64,000 nt of DNA, taken from NCBI RefSeq assembly GCF_900111825.1, contig NZ_FOJM01000011.1, positions 124,001 through 188,000 of the forward strand, read 5' to 3'. Numbering within the stretch: the first letter of the stretch is position 1; every line of letters begins with the position of its first letter. The DNA is from Pedobacter suwonensis (GTDB lineage: Bacteria; Bacteroidota; Bacteroidia; Sphingobacteriales; Sphingobacteriaceae). Both the position numbers and the translations under genes were made by a program. The notes below the pieces were generated by a model. It was not told the origin of the DNA. It saw nothing but the letters and a program-made list of their open reading frames with translations, and did not search any database. Positions 9,084 through 17,922 of this stretch are shown in pieces.

Positions 9084-10454
9084 TTATCTCGGATTTTGTT
9101 GCAATTCGGGGTTTAATAAAATATACTTATCACCTATCGGATAGATATAGCGATTAGAATTTGGTGTGAGCGTATAATCTATTCCTTTATAATTGCGGGT
9201 TTTCGTTTGGGTAAAGGCATCATCAAGCGTTAATCTTTTTTGATCAAACCAGCGTAAACCTGTACCAAACAGCTCCTTTCTTTTTTCTTCCACTACAATC
9301 CGAAAGGCATCAGCAGCAGATGAGGCTGTTAAAGGCACATAATTGGCATTATTAAAACGCTTAACCCTTAAGTTATTTACAACCGTCATGGCATCTGCAG
9401 TTTGGCCTGCTCTCGCTAAGCATTCTGCTTTGATGAGCATGATTTCTGGTACCGATGGGCCGTTACTGATCGAAAATTCATTGTAGAAATACTTGCTGGA
9501 AGCACGACCTGTAAAGCTGGTGCTGAATTGCCCGCCGAAACGGCTTCTGGTATCGGTAAATAACTTATAACGCAAATCTGTTGTTCCCATAGCAGAAAGC
9601 AGGTCGTTGCTTAACGAAATGGCCTGATAGGTTACAGCCGCAATTTTAGAAAATATAATTTCCGGATTATTCAACCTTAAAGGAAGGGTAGCTGGTGAAT
9701 TTTCATAATTCTTCAGATCGATCAATGTATTTTGTAAACGCAACGTACTATCCGCATATAATGAGGCATTATTAAAATCACGAAGATTAAGGTATGTTTT
9801 AGCCAATAAAGCATAAGCCGATACCTTTGCCGGCCTTACGTTAAACTCAGGAAGATCAGGCAGGCGACTGATGGATGCCTTCAGGTCTTTCACTATGAGG
9901 TTATATACTTCTGCTACCGGTGTACGGTTAAGTTTAGTATATAAATTTGGTGTGGTAAGCAAGGGCACGCCCAAATCTGTGGTGGCGGTAGCGCTGTTGT
10001 ATTGCCTGGCATAGGTGTTAACCAGAACCAGGTAAGTATAAGCACGGTGTACCAGTGCTTCAGCATAAATTTTCTGCTTCTCTTGCTCCGTTCCGTTTTG
10101 TGAATTTAACACACCATTGATTACCTCATTACAGGTATAAATGGTTTTATATTGTTTATCCCAATCCGCGTCACTTTGCGTATCAGCTGTATAAAGTGCT
10201 GCCCAGCTGTACACATTACCCAGAATATCGCCCAGGTTGTTTTGACGGGTGGCATCCGTAATTTCTGTATCGTCGCCAGATAAGATTGGATAAGAGAAAC
10301 TACCTTCCAAAACCGAGTTATTGTTCATGGTATACCGGTAATCGGATGTATATTTTAAGGTACGTACAGAAAGTTGATCAATTTCTACATACTTTCTGCA
10401 GCCTGCGAAGGCAACTGCCAACGCAAACAGGATGATGATATATTTTGTCTTCAT
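9084..10454 (-). CDS. SusD/RagB-family surface lipoprotein
   Basis: A 456-residue lipoprotein that forms the lid of a SusCD importer at the cell surface. The start at 10454 gives MKTKYIIILFALAVAFAGC, with the lipobox ending at Cys19; the upstream alternative start lacks support. The N-terminal half carries the helical TPR-type repeats of SusD proteins (PAKVSAYALLAKTYLNLRD) and the C-terminal part has the usual KRKELFGTGLRWFDQKR and YPI...LNPELQQNPR ending. It follows the SusC gene by four bases. The ligand cannot be read from sequence; the peptidase and redoxin neighbours point to peptides or protein rather than glycans. Confidence 0.95.
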   Translation of the reverse strand: MKTKYIIILFALAVAFAGCRKYVEIDQLSVRTLKYTSDYRYTMNNNSVLEGSFSYPILSGDDTEITDATRQNNLGDILGNVYSWAALYTADTQSDADWDKQYKTIYTCNEVINGVLNSQNGTEQEKQKIYAEALVHRAYTYLVLVNTYARQYNSATATTDLGVPLLTTPNLYTKLNRTPVAEVYNLIVKDLKASISRLPDLPEFNVRPAKVSAYALLAKTYLNLRDFNNASLYADSTLRLQNTLIDLKNYENSPATLPLRLNNPEIIFSKIAAVTYQAISLSNDLLSAMGTTDLRYKLFTDTRSRFGGQFSTSFTGRASSKYFYNEFSISNGPSVPEIMLIKAECLARAGQTADAMTVVNNLRVKRFNNANYVPLTASSAADAFRIVVEEKRKELFGTGLRWFDQKRLTLDDAFTQTKTRNYKGIDYTLTPNSNRYIYPIGDKYILLNPELQQNPR

Positions 10455-10458
10455 GTGA

Positions 10459-13400
10459 TTATAGCGTTGCATTGATTCCAAAAATGTAACTAGGTGTAGG
10501 GCTTACCGTGCCAAAATTGCCATTGCTAACAAATTCAGGATCGATACCATCTTTATTCGCCCTCCAGATGATACCCAGATTTCTGACATTGGCAGAAATT
10601 GAAATCGATTTGAAAGTATTTCTTGGTAAAAAACGTTTTGGCAATTGATAAGCCAGGGAAATTTGCTGTAAACGGATGTTATCTGCCTTTCTCACCAATG
10701 CATCAGAAAAGCGGTAACGATTAATACTGTTAAAGTTTACGTTAGATAGCCCGGGAACATCGGTGATCGCCTCATCACCTGGATTTCTCCAACGGTTGGC
10801 CAAATCTTCCTGCCTGCCCAATACACCTGGGTAGGCACCCTGAAAGTTTGGATAATTGGTGATTGCATTTTTCATAAATACATGCCCGAAATAACCCGTA
10901 ATCTGGATTCCAGCTTCAAATTCGCCGTATTTAAAGGTGTTAAAAAAGCCTGTTGAATAGGGTGCATAAAGTACACCTGCTTTAACTAGGTCTTCTTTTG
11001 TAAAGGCACTGGTTAAATTGGTGGTATTATTGATGATGTTATTGTTGCGGTCGTAAATCTGTGATTGGCCCTTGTTATCTAAACCTGCCCATCTATATAC
11101 GTACAATGTGCCTAAAGTAGCACCATTTACTATTGATCCTGACCCGGCCAGGTTGTTGGAATTATTTTCATACCTGGCTTCTGTTACGGTATTGGTTGTA
11201 TAACTGAAATTGAGCAAAGATTTCCAACTGAATCTTCCTGCCCTTACTGGCTCACCATTTATGCTGAACTCGTAACCGTGCCCTTTTAAAGTACCACTAT
11301 TAAACAATAGGTTAGACCAACCATAAGTAGCATTGTAATTAAAACTAGCCAAAAGACCTTTGGTGTGTTTGGTATAAACATCAAAACTTGCATTTAAACG
11401 GCCCTTTAAGACACCGAAATCTAAACCAAGATTGCCTTGCTTAGTTGTTTCCCATCCTAATTCAGAATTAGCTGGGTTGTCAATATTGGCAATGGGCTGG
11501 CCTGTACGGGAATCGCTACCTATTGTTGTAAGAATAGGAATATTTGACCCTCCCTGTGGTACCACTCCGGCAGTTCCAAGGGTTGCCCTTAAACTTAACA
11601 GATTGATCCAATCTAGCTTCCTGATAAATTCTTCCTGATTGGCATTCCACCTTAAACCTACAGACCATAGTGGAATTGCTCTTTTTCTGCGGTCTACCCC
11701 TATCATACTGTAATCATCAAATCGGGCACTACCGGTAAGGAAATACTTATCTCTGTAACTATAGGAGGCGTTACTGTAATAAGACAAAAAGCGCTTTCTG
11801 GATGCACCCAAACTACTTAGGTTATTGCCTAAGGTTTGGGAATAACCATACATGGTTACGTAAGAAACAGTAGGGTTTGCAATGCCCACAGCTCCGGTAT
11901 CTTCGTTATAACCATATCTGACTTCCGAATTACTGGCTGATTGGGTTTCCCTCAATTCAGTTCCGGCAATGGCAGTGAAATGATGATCTTTAGTAAAAGC
12001 TACATCTGCATTCAGCTGTCCTCTAAATGCTGTTTCAGATGCATTATTGCTACTGGTGTAATAGCGCCCGCCGTAAGGTACATTGTAAACCGGTTTACCA
12101 TTGGTAATTACCGTACCCGTATTCACCAAAAGTCTTCCCACATAACTATTTAATTCATTCAGGAGATTGTTTGAGCTAAATTGACGTTGATTTGAAATGG
12201 AAATATCCGCATTTAACCACTTCGTAATTTTACCGTTAATTCCACCATTCAGTCTGATCACATTACTTTTGGCGATGGAGTTGGAATAATTGAGTTCATC
12301 AATTGCATTGTAACTGAAAGGCAGATAGCCTTGTGCCATCATGGTATTGGCCAGCGATTGGCGGAAGATAACTGTTCTGCCTATACTATTGCCATTGTCA
12401 TCATATAATAAATCGTATGGCCTGAGCGCTGTTGTACTAACCGAAAGGGCGTCAACTGCAGCACTGTTAGATTGCGATTTGTTATATTGGTAATTGATTA
12501 ATGCCCGTAATGTAATTCTCTTATTAAATAATGCGGTACTGGTATTGGCATTAATAAAGGCATTTTCAGCAAAATTACTTTTATAGATGGGCACATCTTT
12601 CGTGTAGTTTCCAGAAATATAAAAGTTACTATTTTCAGTACCACCTGAGTAAGAAAGGTTATATTGATGATTGACTGCATTTTGCAACAGGTTTTTTTCG
12701 ATCTGGCCTGCACCATCACGCATGGCAATTTGTGCTAAAGCAGCATCGCGCTCGGCAACGGTTGCCGTTCCACGTTTTACGCGAAACATCCATTCAGTAG
12801 CTTCACTATTGTTTGGTGTATAAATGGCATTTCCTGGTGTTGCCGAAGCCGGATCTACCAGAAAACCTTTGTCAACCATTTCCTGTTCCAGATCGATATA
12901 TTGTGCGGCATTCATCCAGCGCTGACTGGCAATAGATGGATTTTTGGAGATTCCGAAAACGTAACTGAGGTTAACCTGAGATGTACCATTGCGACCTTTT
13001 TTCGTTTCAATTACAATTACACCATTGGCCGCCCGGGAACCCCAGATGGAAGTAGCAGAAGCATCTTTTAAAAATGTAATCTGCTCAATATCCGCAATGT
13101 TAATGTTACTTATAATTGAATTTCCATAAGTAACACCATAGGTTTTTGTTAGTTGTGCCCTGTCGCTTGGGTCGAGTAACGGAAATCCATCCACCACAAT
13201 CAGTGGAGTTCCTGAACCGGCTGCATAATTATTTACACCACGGATCTGCACGACATTACTTTTAACATCAAATTTTACGCCTGGTATTTTACCTTCCAAA
13301 CGCTCCATAAGGTTAACCGCGGGTGTTCCTTCCAGTTCCTTTCCAGAAATTGTACTATAGGCACCGGCAGCCCGCTCTTTACTAATTTTCTGATAACCGT

Positions 13401-14055
13401 TAGATACTACACTAACCTCTTCCAACGCTGATGAAGCCGCCGTTAATCTTACGTAATAGGTAACGGTCTTTCTATCCACAAAAATCTCCTCCCCTTTATA
13501 TCCTATATACGAGATCAGTAATACATAACCATTAGCCGGCACATCCTTAATCAGGATATCACCTTCTTTATCCGTAACGTACATTTTGTTAATGGTTTTA
13601 TTGTACACATTAGCTCCGGGAAGCGGACGTCCTAACGAATCTCTGATGCTTACCTTAACATCAATGTCTTTTACCAGATCTACCAGTTTATCTGCCATAC
13701 TTCTTTCCTTGATTACAATGGTTTTGCCATCAACAGAAAAAGTAAGCGGCTGGTTATTTAACGACTTTTGAACGGCTTCCAAAACATTAACCTGGTTCAC
13801 CTGTATAGATACCGGCTTGGCATCGAGGATCAGGTTAAGATCATAGATAATATTATATCCGCTTTGTCGGCGAATTTCTTTTAATATGCGTTCCAGCGGC
13901 GCATTTTTTTCGACAATGGAAACTTTTTGTGCCTTGGTTGATGCACTTAATTGCATTAAAGCCGCCAAGAAAATCACAGCCGTCAGTCGCATAACGAGTA
14001 GCAGTTTGCGGAGCTGCCTGTTGGGCAACCCTAGTGAAGTAAAATTTTTATACAT
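10459..14055 (-). CDS. SusC/RagA-family TonB-linked outer-membrane transporter with STN domain
   Basis: A 1198-residue TonB-dependent transporter that imports the ligand captured by SusD. The extended signal region ends near residue 43 (STKAQ). A secretin/TonB N-terminal (STN) domain at about 45-115 is the part that signals to a FecR anti-sigma factor. A carboxypeptidase-regulatory-like domain follows at about 133-210, then the plug (ERAAGAYSTISGKELEGTP, LIVVDGFPLLDP) and a beta barrel to the C-terminus. The family motif GVIVIETKKGR is present. The STN domain, together with FecR and ECF sigma genes immediately upstream, means the transporter probably controls its own expression when substrate binds. 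Confidence 0.95.
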   Translation of the reverse strand: MYKNFTSLGLPNRQLRKLLLVMRLTAVIFLAALMQLSASTKAQKVSIVEKNAPLERILKEIRRQSGYNIIYDLNLILDAKPVSIQVNQVNVLEAVQKSLNNQPLTFSVDGKTIVIKERSMADKLVDLVKDIDVKVSIRDSLGRPLPGANVYNKTINKMYVTDKEGDILIKDVPANGYVLLISYIGYKGEEIFVDRKTVTYYVRLTAASSALEEVSVVSNGYQKISKERAAGAYSTISGKELEGTPAVNLMERLEGKIPGVKFDVKSNVVQIRGVNNYAAGSGTPLIVVDGFPLLDPSDRAQLTKTYGVTYGNSIISNINIADIEQITFLKDASATSIWGSRAANGVIVIETKKGRNGTSQVNLSYVFGISKNPSIASQRWMNAAQYIDLEQEMVDKGFLVDPASATPGNAIYTPNNSEATEWMFRVKRGTATVAERDAALAQIAMRDGAGQIEKNLLQNAVNHQYNLSYSGGTENSNFYISGNYTKDVPIYKSNFAENAFINANTSTALFNKRITLRALINYQYNKSQSNSAAVDALSVSTTALRPYDLLYDDNGNSIGRTVIFRQSLANTMMAQGYLPFSYNAIDELNYSNSIAKSNVIRLNGGINGKITKWLNADISISNQRQFSSNNLLNELNSYVGRLLVNTGTVITNGKPVYNVPYGGRYYTSSNNASETAFRGQLNADVAFTKDHHFTAIAGTELRETQSASNSEVRYGYNEDTGAVGIANPTVSYVTMYGYSQTLGNNLSSLGASRKRFLSYYSNASYSYRDKYFLTGSARFDDYSMIGVDRRKRAIPLWSVGLRWNANQEEFIRKLDWINLLSLRATLGTAGVVPQGGSNIPILTTIGSDSRTGQPIANIDNPANSELGWETTKQGNLGLDFGVLKGRLNASFDVYTKHTKGLLASFNYNATYGWSNLLFNSGTLKGHGYEFSINGEPVRAGRFSWKSLLNFSYTTNTVTEARYENNSNNLAGSGSIVNGATLGTLYVYRWAGLDNKGQSQIYDRNNNIINNTTNLTSAFTKEDLVKAGVLYAPYSTGFFNTFKYGEFEAGIQITGYFGHVFMKNAITNYPNFQGAYPGVLGRQEDLANRWRNPGDEAITDVPGLSNVNFNSINRYRFSDALVRKADNIRLQQISLAYQLPKRFLPRNTFKSISISANVRNLGIIWRANKDGIDPEFVSNGNFGTVSPTPSYIFGINATL

Positions 14056-14147
14056 TTGTTTGTTTGGTTTATTGCATTTGGCCTGGGCTTCGAAATCAAG
14101 ACCTTATGCGTGATTAGTTGATTATTTATAGTCGACTGCCAATTATT

Positions 14148-14179
14148 CAGGGGTGCCGCCAAGCACCTCTGTTTTTTTT
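14148..14179 (+). terminator. Intrinsic-terminator-like hairpin facing against the operon
   Basis: A 9-bp stem (with one G-T pair) and 6-base loop is followed by eight T on the plus strand, in the 139-base gap between fecR and susC, which are read on the minus strand. It would stop antisense transcription coming from inside susC. On the minus strand the same hairpin lacks a T-run, so it should not terminate the operon. The function is inferred from sequence only. Confidence 0.4.
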
Positions 14180-14194
14180 GGAATCGTTTTTAAT

Positions 14195-15373
14195 TTATTT
14201 AGAAACGATTACCCTCCTTCCTTCAAGTTTAAAGTGAACTTTTCCGGTTAACTGAATATGGTTGAGTACTTCTGAAATATTAGTACCTCTCGACATCCAA
14301 CCGCCAAGCATCAAATTTTCTGGTGCAGTCTCGTCATAAACGATTTCCACATCATACCATCGCGCTACCTTTCTCATCGCACTTCTTAAATCTTCCCTGA
14401 ATACAAATTCTCCGTTTTTCCAGGCAACCGCCATTTCCGTATCTGCCTGTTGTACCTGTATGTTTTCATTACTTAACCTGGCCAGCTGCCCGGGTTTAAG
14501 TAATGTAGTCTTGTTATTGCTTAAAGCAACCTTTACACTTCCCATTAATAAAGTAGTGTTAATAAAAGGTTCATCAGCATAAGCATTGATGTTGAAATGT
14601 GTACCTAACACCTCCACTTTTTCTGATTGCGTTTGGTTTTTAAGTACGGTTACGGTAAATGGCATTCTTCTTTTAGTCCCTTCCATATGCGCCACCTCAA
14701 AGTATCCCTCCCCTGTTAAGGTTACATTTCTTCCACTTGCCGCAAAGGCTGTTGGATATTTTAAAGACGACCCTGCATTTAGCCAAACTTTTGATCCATC
14801 AGGTAATATAACTGCGTATTGCCCGCCAATAGGCGTGGTAATGGTATTAAACCCATCACTTTTGCCTGTATTTAAAGTTTTATAAACCAAAGTTCCATCA
14901 GCAGCTTTGGTAATTTCAATACCGGCTTCAGTAGCAATTTTCCCGACAGCATCCTTATTTAAATCGATTACCTTACCGTCAGATAAAGTCAATATGGCTT
15001 TATCAGTACCAGCAGGCAGGTCATATTTTTTTGCGATAACAAACCGGTCTGGAGTGGTATCGTTATTTTTAAGTGTCAAATAACCTATGCCAGCTATCAA
15101 TAATATGCTTGCGGCAATTCCTATTGAAATTATTCTTTTGTAAGGCCTATTCAGCTTCTGAACTTTAGGCAATTCCGCTTCGGTTTGCGAAACATCAGAA
15201 AGAATTTTATTCCAGATTTTTGCTTCCAATTTCTCGTATTCTATTGGCGAATCAACCGACTTATTTTCTTCAGCTTTTAACAAATACCAGGTTTCAAGCT
15301 GGGCTTTTTGCTTTTCATTAAGTTTATTATGCAGATAATCTCTGATAAATCTGCTTATAGTTTGTTTGTTCAT
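14195..15373 (-). CDS. FecR-family anti-sigma factor
   Basis: A 392-residue inner-membrane regulator. The cytoplasmic N-terminal part (about 1-85) binds the sigma factor, one membrane helix lies at about 86-106 (IGIAASILLIAGIGYLTL), then the periplasmic FecR domain at about 175-275 (TPIGGQYAVILPDGSKVWLNAGS is the family signature region) and a DUF4974-type C-terminal domain at about 318-390. It lies between the ECF sigma gene and the STN-bearing SusC gene, the standard order of a transenvelope signalling set: ligand at SusC, STN to FecR, FecR releases sigma. Confidence 0.93.
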   Translation of the reverse strand: MNKQTISRFIRDYLHNKLNEKQKAQLETWYLLKAEENKSVDSPIEYEKLEAKIWNKILSDVSQTEAELPKVQKLNRPYKRIISIGIAASILLIAGIGYLTLKNNDTTPDRFVIAKKYDLPAGTDKAILTLSDGKVIDLNKDAVGKIATEAGIEITKAADGTLVYKTLNTGKSDGFNTITTPIGGQYAVILPDGSKVWLNAGSSLKYPTAFAASGRNVTLTGEGYFEVAHMEGTKRRMPFTVTVLKNQTQSEKVEVLGTHFNINAYADEPFINTTLLMGSVKVALSNNKTTLLKPGQLARLSNENIQVQQADTEMAVAWKNGEFVFREDLRSAMRKVARWYDVEIVYDETAPENLMLGGWMSRGTNISEVLNHIQLTGKVHFKLEGRRVIVSK

Positions 15374-15475
15374 GTTTTTTATAGGTAGTATAATAGTAAT
15401 GACAGGCAGCTCACACCAATGTTGTATGCAACATTAAAAAAAAGTTACTTTTTTATTAATTTATTGGAAAAAGCG

Positions 15476-16054
15476 CTACAACGCGATAAAAAAGGAAGGC
15501 AAATGATTACCAAATTTGCTTCTCAGCGTAGAAATAGCCTTATTCATCTGTGTTTTAACGGTGAGTTCAGAGATATTCATAATACCTGCAATCTCCTTGT
15601 AGGAAAGATTTTGTTTTCGTTTTAGTTCGAAAACCTCGCGCATTCTGGGAGGAAGTTTTTCAATTTCCTCTTCAATCAGCTTGGCCAGGATCCGTTCTCT
15701 AATGAGATGATCGGTAATCTCCTGTGCCTGATCCAAAAACTGACCAAGGTCTGTCAGATAGGCATGGTGTACCTGATTTTTACTAAAAAAATTCAGAATC
15801 GCATTTCTAGTAGAAACATAAAGATAAGCACCAATGGATGTATCAACGGGTAGTTGAGGTGCTTTCTGCCATAACCTGGTAAATACTTCCTGAACCACAT
15901 CCTCACTCTCACTCTCTTCTTTAAGCATTCGAAAGGCATGTCTGTACAGTAATGGCCAGTATCTGCTATAAATTTCTGAAAAAGCCTTGTTATCCCGGGC
16001 TATTAATAGCGAAAGTAATCTGTCATCACCATATGTAGCATAGTCCTGGTCCAT
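15476..16054 (-). CDS. ECF-type RNA polymerase sigma factor
   Basis: A 192-residue sigma-70 family factor. The start at 16054 (MDQDYATYGDD) is chosen because the 24 residues before it in the open frame are hydrophobic and untypical of the family. Region 2 is at about 20-90 (YRHAFRMLKEESESEDVVQEVFTRLW) and region 4 at about 125-180 (LPPRMREVFELKRKQNLSYKEIAGIMNI). It is the first gene of the minus-strand operon and is followed 102 bases later by fecR. It most likely drives susC transcription and perhaps its own. Confidence 0.92.
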   Translation of the reverse strand: MDQDYATYGDDRLLSLLIARDNKAFSEIYSRYWPLLYRHAFRMLKEESESEDVVQEVFTRLWQKAPQLPVDTSIGAYLYVSTRNAILNFFSKNQVHHAYLTDLGQFLDQAQEITDHLIRERILAKLIEEEIEKLPPRMREVFELKRKQNLSYKEIAGIMNISELTVKTQMNKAISTLRSKFGNHLPSFFIAL

Positions 16055-16291
16055 TGATGAGTAAAAATAGGACTTATTTGCGGTAAATAGAAATAGGAAA
16101 ATGGAACTGGCTACGTTATAATGCACATTGAGGTCATTTTGTAAAATCGTGTTGAGGAAGCAGAGGGTGATAGTGAAAAGATGTAAAGTATGTGACTGCG
16201 GTTGCTCCTTTTGTACAATATGATAAGCAATAACAACAGGATCAGCCGGTTAGGAGAACTAACCTGACACAAGTCTCTCAAATTACTATTT

Positions 16292-16305
16292 ACCTGAGTT
16301 CGATT
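16292..16305. repeat. Solitary IS982-type terminal repeat
   Basis: ACCTGAGTTCGATT is identical to the 14-bp terminal inverted repeat of the intact IS982-family copy that begins 159 bases downstream, but no transposase sequence is attached to it. Sequence beyond the 14 bases matches neither end of the element. It may be a relic of an earlier insertion. Confidence 0.5.
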
Positions 16306-16353
16306 ATTAATATTGCCTCTCGTTAGCTTATATCGGCTTTTTGATTAAGAGGC

Positions 16354-16419
16354 CGTCACCCTGAATTCATTTCAGGGTCTTTCCTCCTAAGAAGATGCTG
16401 AAACAAGTTCAGCATGACG
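16354..16419. repeat. REP-like double hairpin element, copy B
   Basis: Same architecture as copy A: a CCCTGAA..TTCAGGG hairpin and a TGCTGAA..TTCAGCA hairpin, bounded by CGTCA and TGACG. It lies in the 495-base space between the sigma gene and the IS982 transposase, which otherwise holds only the solitary IS end and the IS left end. Confidence 0.75.
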
Positions 16420-16450
16420 AATCGGCTAGGGATGGGTAGTTTATTATGCA

Positions 16451-17459
16451 CCTGAGTTCGATTTATAATTTTTAGAAAAAATTAGTCAATCAAAGTAATT
16501 ATGCTTATATTTAAGTATCTGACATTCAAATATTTAAACATAAAAATAGATGATTGACTACGCTAAAATTAGTGATATTTTTTGTCTTGTAGATGAGTTC
16601 TGCAAAGATTTTGATCAAACCACAAGTCCTTTTCTTTTGGGCAAGCCCTCCAAGCGTCCTGCGACCATGTCTAAGAGTGAAGTAATCTCTATCTGTCTGT
16701 TCTTCCATCTGAGCGGGTTCAGGTTTTTTAAACACTTCTATCTGTTTTATATCCAAAAGCATATGCAAAGTGAATTCCCAAATACTGTGTCCTATAACCG
16801 CTTTATTGAACTCAGCCAGAGCGTGCTCATGCCAATGACGATATTCCTGAAAACCTGCTGTCTAGGTCGCTGTACGGGTATTTCATTTGTGGATTCCACC
16901 CCCATTCGGGTCTGCAACAACAAGCGTATAAAAAGAAACAAGGTATTTAAGGGGATAGCGGAGGTGGGAAAATCCACAATGGACTGGTTCTATGGATTTA
17001 AGCTGCACATCGTAATCAATGACAGGGGAGAGATATTAAATTTTGCCATCACCCAGGCCAATGTGGAAGATAGGGAACCATTGAAGAACGAGCGCTTTTT
17101 AAAAGCTGTGTTCGGAAAGCTTTTCGCCGACAAAGGGTATATATCCGAACAGCTAGTCAAAATACTGTTCGTCAGCGACATACATCTGGTTAACAGTATA
17201 AGGAACAATATGAAAAATAGCCTGATGACCATGAGCGACAAAATTATGCTCCGTAAAAGGTCTGTGATAGAAACCGTTAATGATGAGCTTAAAAACATAT
17301 GCCAGATAGAACATTCAAGACATAGGTCATTCGCTAATTTTATCTCAAATATTATAGCAGGCCTAATCGCATACTCATTCTTTCCTAAAAAGCCAGCTAT
17401 TAATTATCAGACTAAAAAATCATCTCAGATTTTCGCATTTTGATTAATCGAACTCAGGT
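16451..17459 (+). mobile_element. Intact IS982-family insertion sequence (copy 1)
   Basis: A 1009-base element bounded by perfect 14-bp inverted repeats (ACCTGAGTTCGATT at 16451-16464, its complement at 17446-17459) and carrying one uninterrupted transposase gene. No clear target duplication is visible in the flanking bases. A degenerate copy in the opposite orientation lies at 21760-22767. This copy ends 22 bases before the left copy of the tRNA-associated 43-bp repeat. Confidence 0.9.
16550..17443 (+). CDS. IS982-family transposase
   Basis: A 297-residue DDE transposase, the usual length for IS982. The catalytic residues are visible as Asp115 (FVDSTPI), Asp194 (FADKGYIS) and Glu241 (VIETVNDELKN). 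The segments GIAEVGKSTMDWFYGFKLH and IEHSRHRSFANF are family signatures; the first differs from the usual STMGWFYG by one residue. The frame is intact and ends 16 bases inside the right end of the element. It cuts and joins the element ends to move the IS, and could also mobilise the defective copy at 21760-22767. Confidence 0.95.
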   Translation: MIDYAKISDIFCLVDEFCKDFDQTTSPFLLGKPSKRPATMSKSEVISICLFFHLSGFRFFKHFYLFYIQKHMQSEFPNTVSYNRFIELSQSVLMPMTIFLKTCCLGRCTGISFVDSTPIRVCNNKRIKRNKVFKGIAEVGKSTMDWFYGFKLHIVINDRGEILNFAITQANVEDREPLKNERFLKAVFGKLFADKGYISEQLVKILFVSDIHLVNSIRNNMKNSLMTMSDKIMLRKRSVIETVNDELKNICQIEHSRHRSFANFISNIIAGLIAYSFFPKKPAINYQTKKSSQIFAF

Positions 17460-17481
17460 TATTTATATAACTTAGTGACCA

Positions 17482-17524
17482 ATAAAAAAAGGGAAGATTT
17501 TTCAATCTTCCCTTTTCAGTGCAC
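17482..17524. repeat. 43-bp direct repeat, left copy (attL-like, tRNA-Arg 3' end plus terminator)
   Basis: All 43 bases are identical to 33017-33059, which cover the last bases of the tRNA-Arg gene and its terminator. The bases on both sides differ (A versus G before, A versus T after). The copy lies 15.5 kb away in the same orientation and retains only the last six bases of the tRNA, so it is not a functional tRNA. This is the footprint expected of an integration into the 3' end of a tRNA gene. Confidence 0.8.
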
Positions 17525-17672
17525 ACTTGGGGACGCCACTTGAACAAATAATCCCTTTACTAACACTGTTGATAATGTGGAACGTAGGCAAAAATAGCCT
17601 ATTTGCGGTAGTGAGAAGGCTGTTTCTAATTTTTTTCCTTTGAACCTAAAAAATTGCAATGTTATATTTTAG

Positions 17673-17694
17673 ACCAAATAAACACCAAATAAAC
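17673..17694. repeat. Tandem 11-bp repeat next to the left att-like site
   Basis: ACCAAATAAAC occurs twice in direct succession, followed by ACC. Nearby, AAAACGTCCAAAA occurs near 17699 and again near 17815. They lie 150-300 bases inside the left island boundary, in the 17525-17922 stretch that holds no gene. Short repeats at this position resemble recombinase arm-binding sites, but that is inference. Confidence 0.45.
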
Positions 17695-17922
17695 ACCTAA
17701 AAAACGTCCAAAAAAAGCGAAAAAATGCATTTTTGGGATCAGAATTGAACCCCATTTAAACAACAATAAAATATGTTTTTGAACCATTCTACAATTCAGT
17801 ATGCGATTTTTTCAAAAACGTCCAAAATTGGGCACAAACTAAGTTTTGTGAGATTTTACTGATCACCTACATTTATAAGTACTTCGCTACCACCTCATGG
17901 GGGATAATGCGGAACTATCGTG

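Noticed and set aside
17525..17560. Second degraded tRNA at the left island border
   Set aside because: The bases beyond the 43-bp repeat do not continue the tRNA-Arg sequence and no cloverleaf can be built.
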